59,253 bases of DNA from a delta proteobacterium NaphS2 (GTDB taxonomy: Bacteria > Desulfobacterota > DSM-4660 > Desulfatiglandales > Desulfatiglandaceae), in the NCBI GenBank assembly GCA_000179315.1, contig ADZZ01000027.1:1-59253 (forward strand). Reading direction: 5' to 3'. This document shows, one piece after another, positions 1 through 7,980 of this stretch. Within the stretch, counting starts at the first letter, position 1; each line of letters begins with the position of its first letter. A program made the position numbers and the translations under genes. Under the pieces are notes generated by a model. The model saw nothing but the letters and a program-made list of their open reading frames with translations, ran no database searches and was not told the DNA's origin.

Positions 1-255
1 TTCTTCCAAAAAGCCGGGAAGACCCAAAAAATATGGCAGCAGGTTGGGTTCGTGCGCTGAAATGGCGGCGGCATTCATGGCGTACGCTTCAACCTATCAC
101 GTCTTCCTGTACGGAAAATACCGTGAAGTCAACGCATACTCCCAAATCGTTATGCTCAAAACACTCAAGTGCCCTGTCCGGGTTGTCTGGGTCTTTCGAA
201 AAACACAGTGGATCGCAATCTTCTCCACGGACTTGAAGCTGTCGGTTGAGCAAAT
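1..255 (+). pseudogene. IS4-type transposase gene, left part, interrupted
   Basis: Read in frame from base 2, this encodes a stretch starting SSKKPGRPKKYG and ending STDLKLSVEQI, typical of the middle of a DDE transposase; the 5' end lies outside the window. The reading frame stops making sense at base 256, where an IS21-type end begins, and resumes at 3220 (IIEYYGARWKIESGF), so one gene was split by the insertion. The Y-R-E-type helix straddling the break fits the IS4/IS701 group by family knowledge. Family assignment is by motif only. The two halves together lack any visible stop other than the natural one at 3567. Confidence 0.75.
249..255. repeat. Target-site duplication of the IS21 element
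   Basis: AGCAAAT at 249-255 recurs at 3218-3224, exactly flanking the element; one further T makes the match 8 bp. Short duplications of 4-8 bp are usual for the IS21 family. Confidence 0.75.
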
Positions 256-261
256 TCGAAA

Positions 262-306
262 CGTCAACCGAAAATTGACCCCTTGCGTCAACCGAAAATT
301 GACCCC
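262..306. repeat. IS21 left-end multiple terminal repeats
   Basis: Two direct copies of a 21-bp unit (CGTCAACCGAAAATTGACC plus CC) lie at 262-282 and 286-306. Repeated transposase-binding sites of this sort are typical of IS21 ends. Confidence 0.85.
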
Positions 307-423
307 TCTATGATTTAATAGTTTTGCATTTATCCATATTCTGGTACGCTGTTTTCACCTGCTCGGAGGATAGGGCAACTGCTGGGAAGCAACCCGAGCG
401 CCGAAGCAGGTGACGTAGGCATG

Positions 424-447
424 GGGCCGTACTCGATAGTACGGCCC
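424..447. terminator. 10-bp stem hairpin, possible terminator
   Basis: GGGCCGTACT and AGTACGGCCC form a perfect stem with a 4-base loop, followed on the plus strand by TTT. It lies between the last gene of the IS21 element and its left end. It may end or shield transcription at the element border. A second GC-only hairpin follows at about 486-500 (GGGGG-CTGG-CCCCC). The rest of 307-589 shows no gene. Confidence 0.4.
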
Positions 448-589
448 TTTCCTCATGTCTATAATGCGTTAAATCCCGGGGGTTTGGGGGCTGGCCCCCA
501 TTTAAATCAGTCAAACATTCCTTCAAGTCGCCAAATATTTTTGAATTAAGCTATTTATATGGTTTACAGCAACGATTCGCGGAGTTGGG

Positions 590-841
590 TTAAGTTATTT
601 GCTTCAACAACTCCAGTGCTTTCTCCTGACTTTTCCCAATTTCAGACCGCGATACGTCACCAATTAGAATCGGATAAGTATATCCGGTTTCTTGGACCAG
701 GAGTCCGCCGAACGCATCTGCGATCCTGTAAATATAGTAATCCTCAAGGTCATCAAACCAGGTGGTGTTTTCATCTGTAAACTCAAAACTGACTGTTTCC
801 AGCCTGCCCTTTAACGTATTGTATATAGTGATTTCTTTCAT
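590..841 (-). CDS. Small accessory protein of the IS21 element, function unknown
   Basis: An 83-residue acidic protein beginning MKEITIYNTLKGRL. Its ATG at 841-839 overlaps the istB stop by the ATGA arrangement, so it is probably translated by coupling to istB. No domain is recognised. The middle (DENTTWFDDLEDYYIYRIADAF) is rich in acidic and aromatic residues and suggests a compact alpha/beta protein. A third gene is not part of the minimal IS21 plan, so it could be a cargo or regulatory protein. An upstream start at 892 is possible but has no better signal. Confidence 0.6.
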   Translation of the reverse strand: MKEITIYNTLKGRLETVSFEFTDENTTWFDDLEDYYIYRIADAFGGLLVQETGYTYPILIGDVSRSEIGKSQEKALELLKQIT

Positions 842-1592
842 TTGGGGCTCCTTTTCAATGTTTCCTTTAAACGGTAACTGTCCCAGTCGCAATTGATGAT
901 GTGGGCCTTATGCGTTACCCGATCCAGCAGCGCTGCCGTCATACTGGGATCACCAAATATTTCCGTCCAGTCTCCAAATCCCTTATTGGTGGTTATGATG
1001 ACGGATTTTCTTTCGTGACGTTCCGCCAATATTTGGAAAATCAGCTGTGCCCCTTCCTTGGAAAAAGGAATGTATCCCAGTTCATCAATAATGAGCAGTC
1101 CGTAAGAGGCATACCGTTTGACTGCTCGGCCTAACTGTTTTTCATCTCTGGCTTCAATAAGTTCATTGGCTAGGCCGCAGCCGGTGACAAAACGGGACCT
1201 GATTCCCTGCTTGCAAGCCTCCATGCCCAAAGCTGTGGATAGGTGCGTTTTCCCGGCGCCGCTTTTCCCAGCAAAAATTATATTGCGGCTTTTTTTCACG
1301 TAATCGCAATTGGCAAGCTCCTTCATGAGCCGGACGTCCAGTCCGGGAGCTGCATCAAAATCGAATGTTTCCATTGGCTTTAAGATGGGGAATTTGGCCT
1401 CCTGCAGTCGCCTTTTGCGGCATTCTCCTGTCGGGTCTGAACTTCGGCCTCACTCAGATTTAAAAGGAATTCCTCATAACTCAGGCTCTCCTGATTCGCT
1501 TGACGGATCACGCCCTCCAGCTCACGGAGCATCGTGGACAGTTTCAATTTTTTGAGATTCTCAATTAAGAGTGCTTTCATACCGGCGTTCAT
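838..1592 (-). pseudogene. istB: IstB helper ATPase of IS21, frameshifted
   Basis: IstB is the AAA+ ATP-binding partner of IstA. The start ATG (1592-1590) overlaps the istA stop by ATGA and the first ~70 residues (MNAGMKALLIENLKKLKLS...) match the family's N-terminus. The frame then runs into a stop near 1380. The family sequence resumes in another frame as RLQEAKFPILKPMETFDFD, with Walker A (FAGKSGAGKTHL) and Walker B (LLIIDELGYIPF). The shift maps near 1418-1424, at GCAAAAGG in the coding strand. It is either a lost base or a -1 slip on the A4 run. Joined, the product would be about 250 residues, the normal IstB size. Confidence 0.8.
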
Positions 1593-3091
1593 CGTCCACC
1601 TCCGATCTGTCCGTAAATGGATACGTCCGGAGCCGGAAAGGTCTGCCAGTTTTCCAGGGCTGAAAACGATTGATCCCTGCCACATTCTCTATGGATTAAG
1701 ATGTGTTTAACGGCCTGGCTGGAGCCCGCCCCCGATGATAGCGCCGTCTCAACTGCCGATTCGATGGCTTCGGCAGAGTGGCCTTTGTAGAGCATCAAAA
1801 CCAGAATGAACTCCTTGACACCTTTGGTATATCCCTGCTTTTGGCAGAATTTATCCAAAAGCCGTTCCAGACAAACAGGCCAGTTCGAACGCCATTGCCT
1901 GATAACACGGGCTGATTCAAATGCCTGGGGCCGCTTTAAAATCAGTTCAAGATAATGCTCAGGGAGAAGACTCCATTTGTTGTTCCCAAAAAGTCGCCCA
2001 TGTGATGCGATTTTTTTGCTTCCGTAAAATATCTCCACCTCATCCACATATAAAACCACACGGACTTTACAATAGGCATACGCTGTTGGGACCGAATATC
2101 GATTCTTATCCACCATGACCGTGGAGTATTTATCCACCTTGCAGCCTGCGGTTTCAAGGTTGCTGAACTGGATGTCCGGCAGGGACAACAGATCCCCCTT
2201 TTCCTTCTCATACAGTTCATTGACCGTGTGCTCCCTGCCGTCAATTTGATGACCGCCATAGGAAAGACAATCTTTGAGAAGTCTTTGGTTCAGTTCTTCC
2301 AGGGAATCGGACTTTGGAACAGGAACCATGTAGTTGCGTCGTGCATATCCCACCAAACCCTCGACACCGCCTTTTTCATGACCTTGACCCCGATTGCAGA
2401 ACCGGGGCTCAAAATTGTAGTACCCCCGGAACTTGTCATACGACTCCTGGAGAACACGATTTTTCCCACGCAGTATCTTTTGGACCGCGGTTGTTAGGTT
2501 GTCATAGATTAGGACAGGAAAAACACCGCCAAAAAATGAGAACCCTTTTATATGACCGTCAAAAAAGGCCTGTTGCCGCTCGCAGGGATAACACCGAACC
2601 AAATGCTTTCCGGAAAATTTGGATCGCATGCAAAAGAGTTTCAGCCGTGTTTCGACACCCCCTAAAATGGCAATGCAGTTTCCCCAGTCCACCTCGGCTT
2701 CGACGCCGGTCTGTGGATCTGATGGTATAAATACCTCACGACCACTAACGCCCAATCTCAATTTTGCCTCGCGAACATATCGCCGGACAGTTGTCTCAGA
2801 TCCTTGAAAAGCATGCTCCTGTTTGAGACGATTAAAAACCCGCACCGCCGTATGCCGCTGCTTTTTGGGACGATCCTTATCATCCTTCAACCATCGGTCG
2901 ATGGTTCTAATATAGGGGGCCAAAACAGGGTATGCTTGTCCAATCCTTGGCTTATAACCGCTGTATTCTCCCCGAAGAACCTTCTTAACTGTATTTTTGG
3001 AATGTCCCGTCTCCCGGGCAATTTGTTTTATGGCTTTGCCATAAACCCTATGTGCCGTCCGTATGTAGCTGTATTGATCCACCGTGAGCAT
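1589..3091 (-). CDS. istA: IS21 transposase IstA
   Basis: A 500-residue DDE transposase. The N-terminus (MLTVDQYSYIRTAHRVYGKAI, then ETGHSKNTVKKVLRGEY) is the helix-turn-helix DNA-binding part. The catalytic core shows VEVDWGN (first D), LIYDNLTTAV (second D) and KGGVEGLVGYARR (E). The ATG at 3091 was chosen because it gives the usual MLTV start and has GGAGG about 10 bases upstream; the frame is open further upstream to 3130. It overlaps istB by 4 bp. Length and motifs fit an intact gene. Confidence 0.9.
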   Translation of the reverse strand: MLTVDQYSYIRTAHRVYGKAIKQIARETGHSKNTVKKVLRGEYSGYKPRIGQAYPVLAPYIRTIDRWLKDDKDRPKKQRHTAVRVFNRLKQEHAFQGSETTVRRYVREAKLRLGVSGREVFIPSDPQTGVEAEVDWGNCIAILGGVETRLKLFCMRSKFSGKHLVRCYPCERQQAFFDGHIKGFSFFGGVFPVLIYDNLTTAVQKILRGKNRVLQESYDKFRGYYNFEPRFCNRGQGHEKGGVEGLVGYARRNYMVPVPKSDSLEELNQRLLKDCLSYGGHQIDGREHTVNELYEKEKGDLLSLPDIQFSNLETAGCKVDKYSTVMVDKNRYSVPTAYAYCKVRVVLYVDEVEIFYGSKKIASHGRLFGNNKWSLLPEHYLELILKRPQAFESARVIRQWRSNWPVCLERLLDKFCQKQGYTKGVKEFILVLMLYKGHSAEAIESAVETALSSGAGSSQAVKHILIHRECGRDQSFSALENWQTFPAPDVSIYGQIGGGR

Positions 3092-3156
3092 TCTCCTTTC
3101 TGCCTCCAGCATAGGATTGATATTTAGCAATCCTTCTTACCAAAGGTCCACTCAGG

Positions 3157-3211
3157 GGGGTCAATTTTAGGTTGTCGTTTTGGCCTTTAGGGGGTCAGTT
3201 TTAGGTTAGCG
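3157..3211. repeat. IS21 right-end multiple terminal repeats
   Basis: Inverted relatives of the left 21-bp unit occur at 3157-3177 (GGGGTCAATTTTAGGTTGTCG shortened by one at either side) and 3191-3211 (GGGGTCAGTTTTAGG...). They mark the right end of the element. Confidence 0.8.
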
Positions 3212-3219
3212 AAACCAAG

Positions 3220-3567
3220 CAAATTATCGAGTATTATGGGGCCAGGTGGAAAATCGAGTCGGGTTTCAAGGAGATCAAGCAAGACATTGGAAGCAGCAAA
3301 AGCCAAACCCGCAATGCACAGGCAGTGATCAATCACATCAATTTTTCCATAATGGCCGCAACAATCATTTGGATCTATGGTTCACGGCTCGAAAACATTC
3401 CCGAACGCAGGCACAAGGTCAAGGGTCGCAACAGTTTCGCCTTTTCCGACCTGAGACATATCATCGCTAAGTCCGCATTGAGCGATGATTTTCATGCCGT
3501 TTGCAACCAAGACAACAAACTGCCCCGAAAATCTTTCCTGGAGGCGTTGCTGCGCATGGTCGGCTGA
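3220..3567 (+). pseudogene. IS4-type transposase gene, right part
   Basis: The C-terminal part of the gene begun at base 1, resuming in frame after the IS21 element: IIEYYGARWKIESGFKEIKQ contains the Y-R-E-K-type signature with the catalytic glutamate. It runs on through NHINFSIMAATIIWIYGSRLEN to the natural stop after LEALLRMVG. The pieces join cleanly across the target duplication, so precise excision would restore the protein. Confidence 0.75.
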
Positions 3568-3574
3568 TCAAGCC

Positions 3575-4855
3575 GGGGGCATTTTCTGTGAAACTTCAGA
3601 TTTAAATATTTACAATTATACAACGCCAAGATCGAATTTTTTCCACCGGAATACGACAGGGGCAGAGTTCATTTCAGCAATGCCTTTAATTATCCGCTCT
3701 TTGAGTTCTTCTTTGGAGGAGACCCTTATATGTTTTAGAAAGGTTCTAGCCATTTTTGAAAATGCCGATTCGATGAGATTTAACCATGAACCATGTTTGG
3801 GGGTGTGAACATATACAAACCGGTTGGGTCTGGATGCAAGATATTTCATTGTCTCTTTAGAAATATGAGCGGAGTGATTGTCCAAAATTATCCTGATGGT
3901 GCTTTCCTGAGGATATGTGGTGTCAAGTTCCTTAAGTAGCTCAATAAATTCGCTACTTCGATGGCGGTCATGAACTTGGGCAATCATTTTCCCGTTATGC
4001 AGATCAAGTGCTCCAAGAATTGACAGGGTTCCAAATCGCTTGTATTCATAATCGCGCCCCATGCTATTGTATTTTCCCGGTTTTGGAGGAAGGTCAGGGG
4101 CAACAGTCCCGATGGCTTGGACACCAGGCTTCTCGTCTATTGAAACGGTTATAACTTTGGGAGGAGTTTTTTCAACACTGGACATGGCCTGATCATTCTG
4201 AAGGTTAACTTCCTGGTAAACCATGAGAACTTCCTGCATTTTTTGTTCAAATTCAGGATCTCTCTTCTCCAGGTAGTATTTAACTTTGTGTGGCCGAATG
4301 TCATTCTCTGAGAGTATGCGCCAGATCGTCGCTTTCGCTGCATTTGCAAGGCAAAAATGGCCTGCTGCGGGGGCATGTTCTCGCGTATATCTGGCAAGCT
4401 CCTTATATGTCCAAAGTTCAGCCGCCAGATCGTGCTCTTTAGGCTTCGTGCAAGCCAAGTTGACTACCCAGGCCTTGGCAGCTTCATCAATGATCGGATC
4501 AAATGGTCTGTGATAATAATCCTTGAGACCGATCTCAACTCCGGCCGCCAAGGCTTTTTCGATGCATTTATAAATTGTTGGTCTGCTCACTTTCGTCAAT
4601 TGCTGGATACGGGTTATCGGATTTCCATCGGCATAAAGCAACAGGATCGTCGACCGTTGCACTTCCCTCAAAGGCGCTGATCTGGATCTGCTGATTGCCT
4701 TAAGTTTTTCACGTTGTTCAGCCTCCAGAGAGAGTTTCGCGAGCTTTGTCTTTCTTGGCATGGCCACCCTTCCTCCATTTTTTGGGGAAAGCTTTATGGT
4801 AACCAAAGCGAAACTGTTTGTAAATATTTTATTGAAACTTTATACTAGTGCCCCC
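3575..4855 (-). mobile_element. IS630-family insertion sequence
   Basis: One transposase gene is bounded by inverted ends: GGGGGCA at 3575-3581 and TGCCCCC at 4849-4855. Further partly matching stretches follow inward (AAATATTTACAA on both sides). It lies just after the end of the IS4-type transposase remnant. No clear target duplication was found; IS630 elements normally duplicate TA. Confidence 0.7.
3616..4761 (-). CDS. IS630-family transposase
   Basis: A 381-residue transposase. Residues near the N-terminus form a helix-turn-helix (ITRIQQLTKVSRPTIYKCI). The DDE triad is visible as VSIDEKPG, IILDNHSAH and WLNLIESAFS, with the characteristic HTPKHGSWLN run before the last. The ATG at 4761 (MPRKTKLAKLSL) was taken as start because GGAGG lies 9-10 bases upstream; the frame is open to 4806. 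It looks intact. Confidence 0.9.
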   Translation of the reverse strand: MPRKTKLAKLSLEAEQREKLKAISRSRSAPLREVQRSTILLLYADGNPITRIQQLTKVSRPTIYKCIEKALAAGVEIGLKDYYHRPFDPIIDEAAKAWVVNLACTKPKEHDLAAELWTYKELARYTREHAPAAGHFCLANAAKATIWRILSENDIRPHKVKYYLEKRDPEFEQKMQEVLMVYQEVNLQNDQAMSSVEKTPPKVITVSIDEKPGVQAIGTVAPDLPPKPGKYNSMGRDYEYKRFGTLSILGALDLHNGKMIAQVHDRHRSSEFIELLKELDTTYPQESTIRIILDNHSAHISKETMKYLASRPNRFVYVHTPKHGSWLNLIESAFSKMARTFLKHIRVSSKEELKERIIKGIAEMNSAPVVFRWKKFDLGVV

Positions 4856-4984
4856 AAAATAACCTTGCTCCGTTTGATTCGCCAAATGCCCAAGGTCCTA
4901 CTCTCTGCTATCTCTTCCAGTCTTCTTTTCTCCACGCTTGAACAATGGATATGCGGGAGCCGCAGAATGGACTCGGAGATGCCT

Positions 4985-7087
4985 TCAGAACTGTGTTTTT
5001 TTTGTTCCAGCCAGAGACGCAATATATTCTCCTTTTTTATCCCGATTATTGTATCGAAAAATCGTGTCGACCAACCCTGTGTGAAGTTTTCCATAAGCCA
5101 AGGCATACCGCCTGCTCACCCATCGGTAGTAGTTTTCCATGCTCTTCATATTCTGGGTGAAGACGATACCCACCAGTTGATCGATCCACCTGTCCGGATC
5201 CGCACCCAGAAAATCCACCGTATCGGCCGGCGGCCCGCCGCGTATGGGCAGGTACTTCTGCATGAATACATATGCGCCGGGGAGGGAACGAAGAAAGGCA
5301 AACCGATCCACATCTTCCTCAAGAGTTGTGTCACACCCATACATGCAGACGAATTCCACATTGTCCCGTGCTTTGAAATTGAACAGTCGGTATTTTCGGG
5401 CCATCAGATCCAGGTTTCGGTTATGGTTTAGGCTGAAATGAAAATTACTCCGGGTAAAGCGGGTATTGGAACACTTGAGTTTACGGAGCAATTCGGCTCG
5501 CTCCCGGTTTATCAGGCGCAGGTCCAGGGTTTGAGTAAAGTTCACCATAATGCCCTGCTCTATCATGCCTTGCAGGAATCGGTCTGCATCCGGATGAGAT
5601 AAGATGTTGTCGTCCAGCAGAATGAGTTTGTTTCGACGGCCGCCTTCCAGCAGCGTATCCAGATCACACACCTGCCGGGGTTCCCCCTCCTTGCGGGGGA
5701 CTACGCAGAAGGGGCACGCAAAAGGGCAGCCGCGAGTGATAAAACCAATGGCCCGGTCTCCCAATTCCGGATAAAGCTGGTAGTCGGGTGGCAGGTCTTC
5801 CACTTCTTCGGGCAGACGAGATGAGACGTCCTCCCCCGTACCTCCCACGGTCAATTTCTCGCCGTAATACGACCGTAGCCGGTGGTTTCGCCTTTCAGAT
5901 CGAGGCGAATAGAACAACGTGGAGGCATACACTCGGTCCGGGCCTTTCAGAAAGCAGTCCCTTTTGCCCAACCAGACGGAGTGCCCTTTACTCCGATAGT
6001 GGGCAGAGAGTTTCATGAGAGCCAGATTTGGGAGGCGACCGTCCACGTCTATCAAAAGGACGGTGTCCTTCGGCAAGCGGACCGGTTTGACAGCCGCCGG
6101 TGGTTTTCCCTCATCCGGGAGGAAAAGACGCTTCTTCCAGAAGGAGGTTGGGAGACATTTGACAAAGGCCGTGTCCATAGACAGTATAAACTGGATTTGG
6201 GGAAACAGGGTATCCAGCAGTGTCAGGTATTCTTTCAGGCGCCTACGGGTGCAAAAAGTTTCCGGCTGATCCATGAGGACGACCCCGGGCATCTCCAGGG
6301 GGGTGGCGCATTTGGGAAAAGCGTCCATCATGTGACGTGCTATGTCCAGTATGGGTAGAAGCGCCCGCTGCTGCCAGGGACGGAGGGCATCCCAACCGTC
6401 ATTGGGGTTCGGATCCAGCCATGAATCTATGTTGATGCGCAACTTCCTGGATATTTGTGTGCACAGGGTATTGAGGACATACTTGGAAGGCGTCCGACCC
6501 CATCGAATTCCCTTGTAACGGAGTCGCGCTATGAAATCACCTGGATGGGTCAACGGGGCATCCGGTATCAGGAGAGAGTGAAAACGGGTGCGGCGAAAGA
6601 GGGGATCGGTAAAAGAAAAATCCTCGCCTTCTGGACCGGGCCTGTACCCTCCGCCGTAGGCAAGGAAAAAGTAGGCGGATAACTGCTTTCCGATATTAAG
6701 TTTTTTTACAGGAACGTGCGACGAGACAAAGGAGAGGTCTTTGGCCCGCAGAGCAACGATACGACCTGCGGCATCCACCTCAACACCACTTCCCAGCACC
6801 GGTATGCTCCGGTTCTGGATGTCCAGCGGGTAGTGACGGGCAAGTACATAGGCGACCCTGAGCGGCCGATGTCGGTCTCTCAACAAAGCTACCGAGACAG
6901 GAAGCGCATTGAGGTATTTTTCACCTCCCAGCCCAATGGTAATCAACATCAAGAGTTCCCTGCCCGCCTTCTCGTTTCCGACGCATGTCCATTTGGCAAT
7001 GGTCCGGCTGTTTCGCTTTTTCCGAAAGTTAAAGCAGCCGTCCCCGCTATGTGCGCTGTTCTCAAAAACCAGTTTCAGGAGGTACAT
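4985..7087 (-). CDS. Degenerate AAA/ABC-type ATPase fused to radical SAM protein
   Basis: About 700 residues. The first ~320 follow the plan of SMC/ABC-like AAA ATPases: MYLLKLVFEN start, a P-loop-position GNEKAGRE (37-44), AYFFLAYGGGYRPG (138-151), a Walker B-like GVVLMDQPE (268-276) and a strand-switch ILSMDTAFV. The P-loop lysine and threonine are replaced by R and E, and the Walker B glutamate by Q, so ATP hydrolysis looks lost. Residues ~341-445 resemble the Rossmann-like region before B12-type radical SAM domains. C454, C458 and C461 (CPFACPFC) give the CxxxCxxC cluster motif. Substrate unknown. Start taken at 7087 by domain fit; ribosome site weak. It lies downstream of the NACHT/FGE genes on the same strand, 680 bp away. 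Confidence 0.75.
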   Translation of the reverse strand: MYLLKLVFENSAHSGDGCFNFRKKRNSRTIAKWTCVGNEKAGRELLMLITIGLGGEKYLNALPVSVALLRDRHRPLRVAYVLARHYPLDIQNRSIPVLGSGVEVDAAGRIVALRAKDLSFVSSHVPVKKLNIGKQLSAYFFLAYGGGYRPGPEGEDFSFTDPLFRRTRFHSLLIPDAPLTHPGDFIARLRYKGIRWGRTPSKYVLNTLCTQISRKLRINIDSWLDPNPNDGWDALRPWQQRALLPILDIARHMMDAFPKCATPLEMPGVVLMDQPETFCTRRRLKEYLTLLDTLFPQIQFILSMDTAFVKCLPTSFWKKRLFLPDEGKPPAAVKPVRLPKDTVLLIDVDGRLPNLALMKLSAHYRSKGHSVWLGKRDCFLKGPDRVYASTLFYSPRSERRNHRLRSYYGEKLTVGGTGEDVSSRLPEEVEDLPPDYQLYPELGDRAIGFITRGCPFACPFCVVPRKEGEPRQVCDLDTLLEGGRRNKLILLDDNILSHPDADRFLQGMIEQGIMVNFTQTLDLRLINRERAELLRKLKCSNTRFTRSNFHFSLNHNRNLDLMARKYRLFNFKARDNVEFVCMYGCDTTLEEDVDRFAFLRSLPGAYVFMQKYLPIRGGPPADTVDFLGADPDRWIDQLVGIVFTQNMKSMENYYRWVSRRYALAYGKLHTGLVDTIFRYNNRDKKGEYIASLAGTKKTQF

Positions 7088-7763
7088 GTACACAAGAAAA
7101 GCACAGCGAAGGAAAATTTTCAACTCATTATTGCCCACTCCCCACATGCCTCAAAGCTTTATGAACTGTTCAAGCCGAAAAAGTCCGAATAGACACGCCA
7201 GGCCCCCGCCACGATATCATCGCAAGGGGAACTTAACGTATCATTCCGCACGCCGGAAATCGGACCCTGAGCGTGAAAAGTTACAGATCTTTTCACGACG
7301 ATCACGATTATTGTCACAAAGGAGGCCAGCTGGGGCCGCAGTTGAAAATTATCGAGGCATTTGTATCTGATTAGAGTTCTTTCAGGACATGTTATGAACC
7401 TTCGGCTGGTGTACCTGCTATGGACGACAACCCTCGCAACCCCTGTGATATCGTCATTTGGATGATGGAATTGCTGTCCGCGAAAGGAACGGAATCCAAG
7501 AAGCAATGGTTTGTGAATATTTTATGGTATATCAGGTGGATGATCATCCGTGTAACGAGTCACGTCTACGCGCCGTTATTATTTCTCATAAATGATTTGT
7601 GAAATCGAATTTTGGTCACCCTGGGAGTCAAACATTATTATCCGATAGCTGAGAATTGAGAGTGCTAGAAGCTTTGAGATACCAAAACAATTCGCAACAG
7701 GAAATCCGGGCAATTATGGTTTCTAAAAATGCAAGAATTTTAAATTCTCCCGACGTCCAAAAC
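7088..7763. other. Long stretch without a recognisable gene
   Basis: Several short open frames on both strands show no family resemblance, no ribosome sites and no codon regularity. AT-rich patches near 7510-7640 could hold promoters for the radical SAM gene. No template repeat of a DGR and no reverse transcriptase fragment was found here. Confidence 0.5.
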
Positions 7764-7931
7764 CTAAAAAGAACGGTGCGTTGCCTGATCCCCCTGGGGA
7801 TGTGTGGCGGGTCTGATCGGAATGTCCCGGACGATACTTTCGGTGAGTTTGGCGGTTCGTTGGGCTTGCTTCAGCATGACGGCCAGTTTCAACCAGGCTT
7901 GAATGTCCGCTCTTTTCGTTCCGTCCGTCAT
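7764..7931 (-). CDS. 55-residue protein downstream of the first variable region
   Basis: MTDGTKRADIQAWLKLAVML and onward to THRSF, ending before a TAG. It starts 50 bases after the stop of the NACHT/FGE gene, right behind the shared hairpin. Predicted helical in its first 35 residues. Not recognised. Its position, after a DGR-type target gene, is where accessory protein genes such as avd are often found, but the sequence is too short and no real similarity to Avd can be claimed. It may be a truncated remnant. Confidence 0.4.
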   Translation of the reverse strand: MTDGTKRADIQAWLKLAVMLKQAQRTAKLTESIVRDIPIRPATHPQGDQATHRSF

Positions 7932-7944
7932 TTTTCAAAATTCG

Positions 7945-7959
7945 ACCGCCTTCGGCGGT
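7945..7959 (-). other. Hairpin behind variable region 1
   Basis: On the coding strand ACCGCC-GAA-GGCGGT forms a 6-bp GC stem with a GAA loop, 21 bases after the stop codon. The same hairpin with the same flanks (CCCTTT upstream, TCGAATTTT downstream) follows the second FGE gene. DGR target genes are known to need a small hairpin just behind the variable region for efficient retrohoming, so this is its likely role. Confidence 0.6.
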
Positions 7960-7980
7960 AAAGGGTAAAAGGACAAAGGG

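Larger units (their letters stand above)
256..3217 (-). mobile_element. IS21-family insertion sequence
   Basis: The element carries istA and istB in the usual overlapping order on the minus strand plus a third small gene. It has repeated 21-bp motifs at both ends and a 7-8 bp duplication of its target. It sits inside an IS4-type transposase gene. The ends align as TCGAAACGTCAACC at the left and, read inward, TGGTTTCGCTAACC at the right. Because istB is frameshifted, this copy may be inactive unless the shift is suppressed. Confidence 0.9.

Noticed and set aside
360-500. GC-rich hairpins at the IS21 border looked like a group II intron domain V or an attC site
   Set aside because: No intron-encoded protein, no catalytic-triad arrangement of domain V, and no RYYYAAC/GTTRRRY boxes.
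5788-7192. Plus-strand open frames across the radical SAM gene
   Set aside because: Antisense shadows of a well-supported minus-strand gene with clear motifs.
7088-7763. Search for a DGR template repeat or reverse transcriptase next to the variable genes
   Set aside because: No AAC-rich copy of the variable segment and no YxDD-type sequence was seen here or elsewhere in the window.
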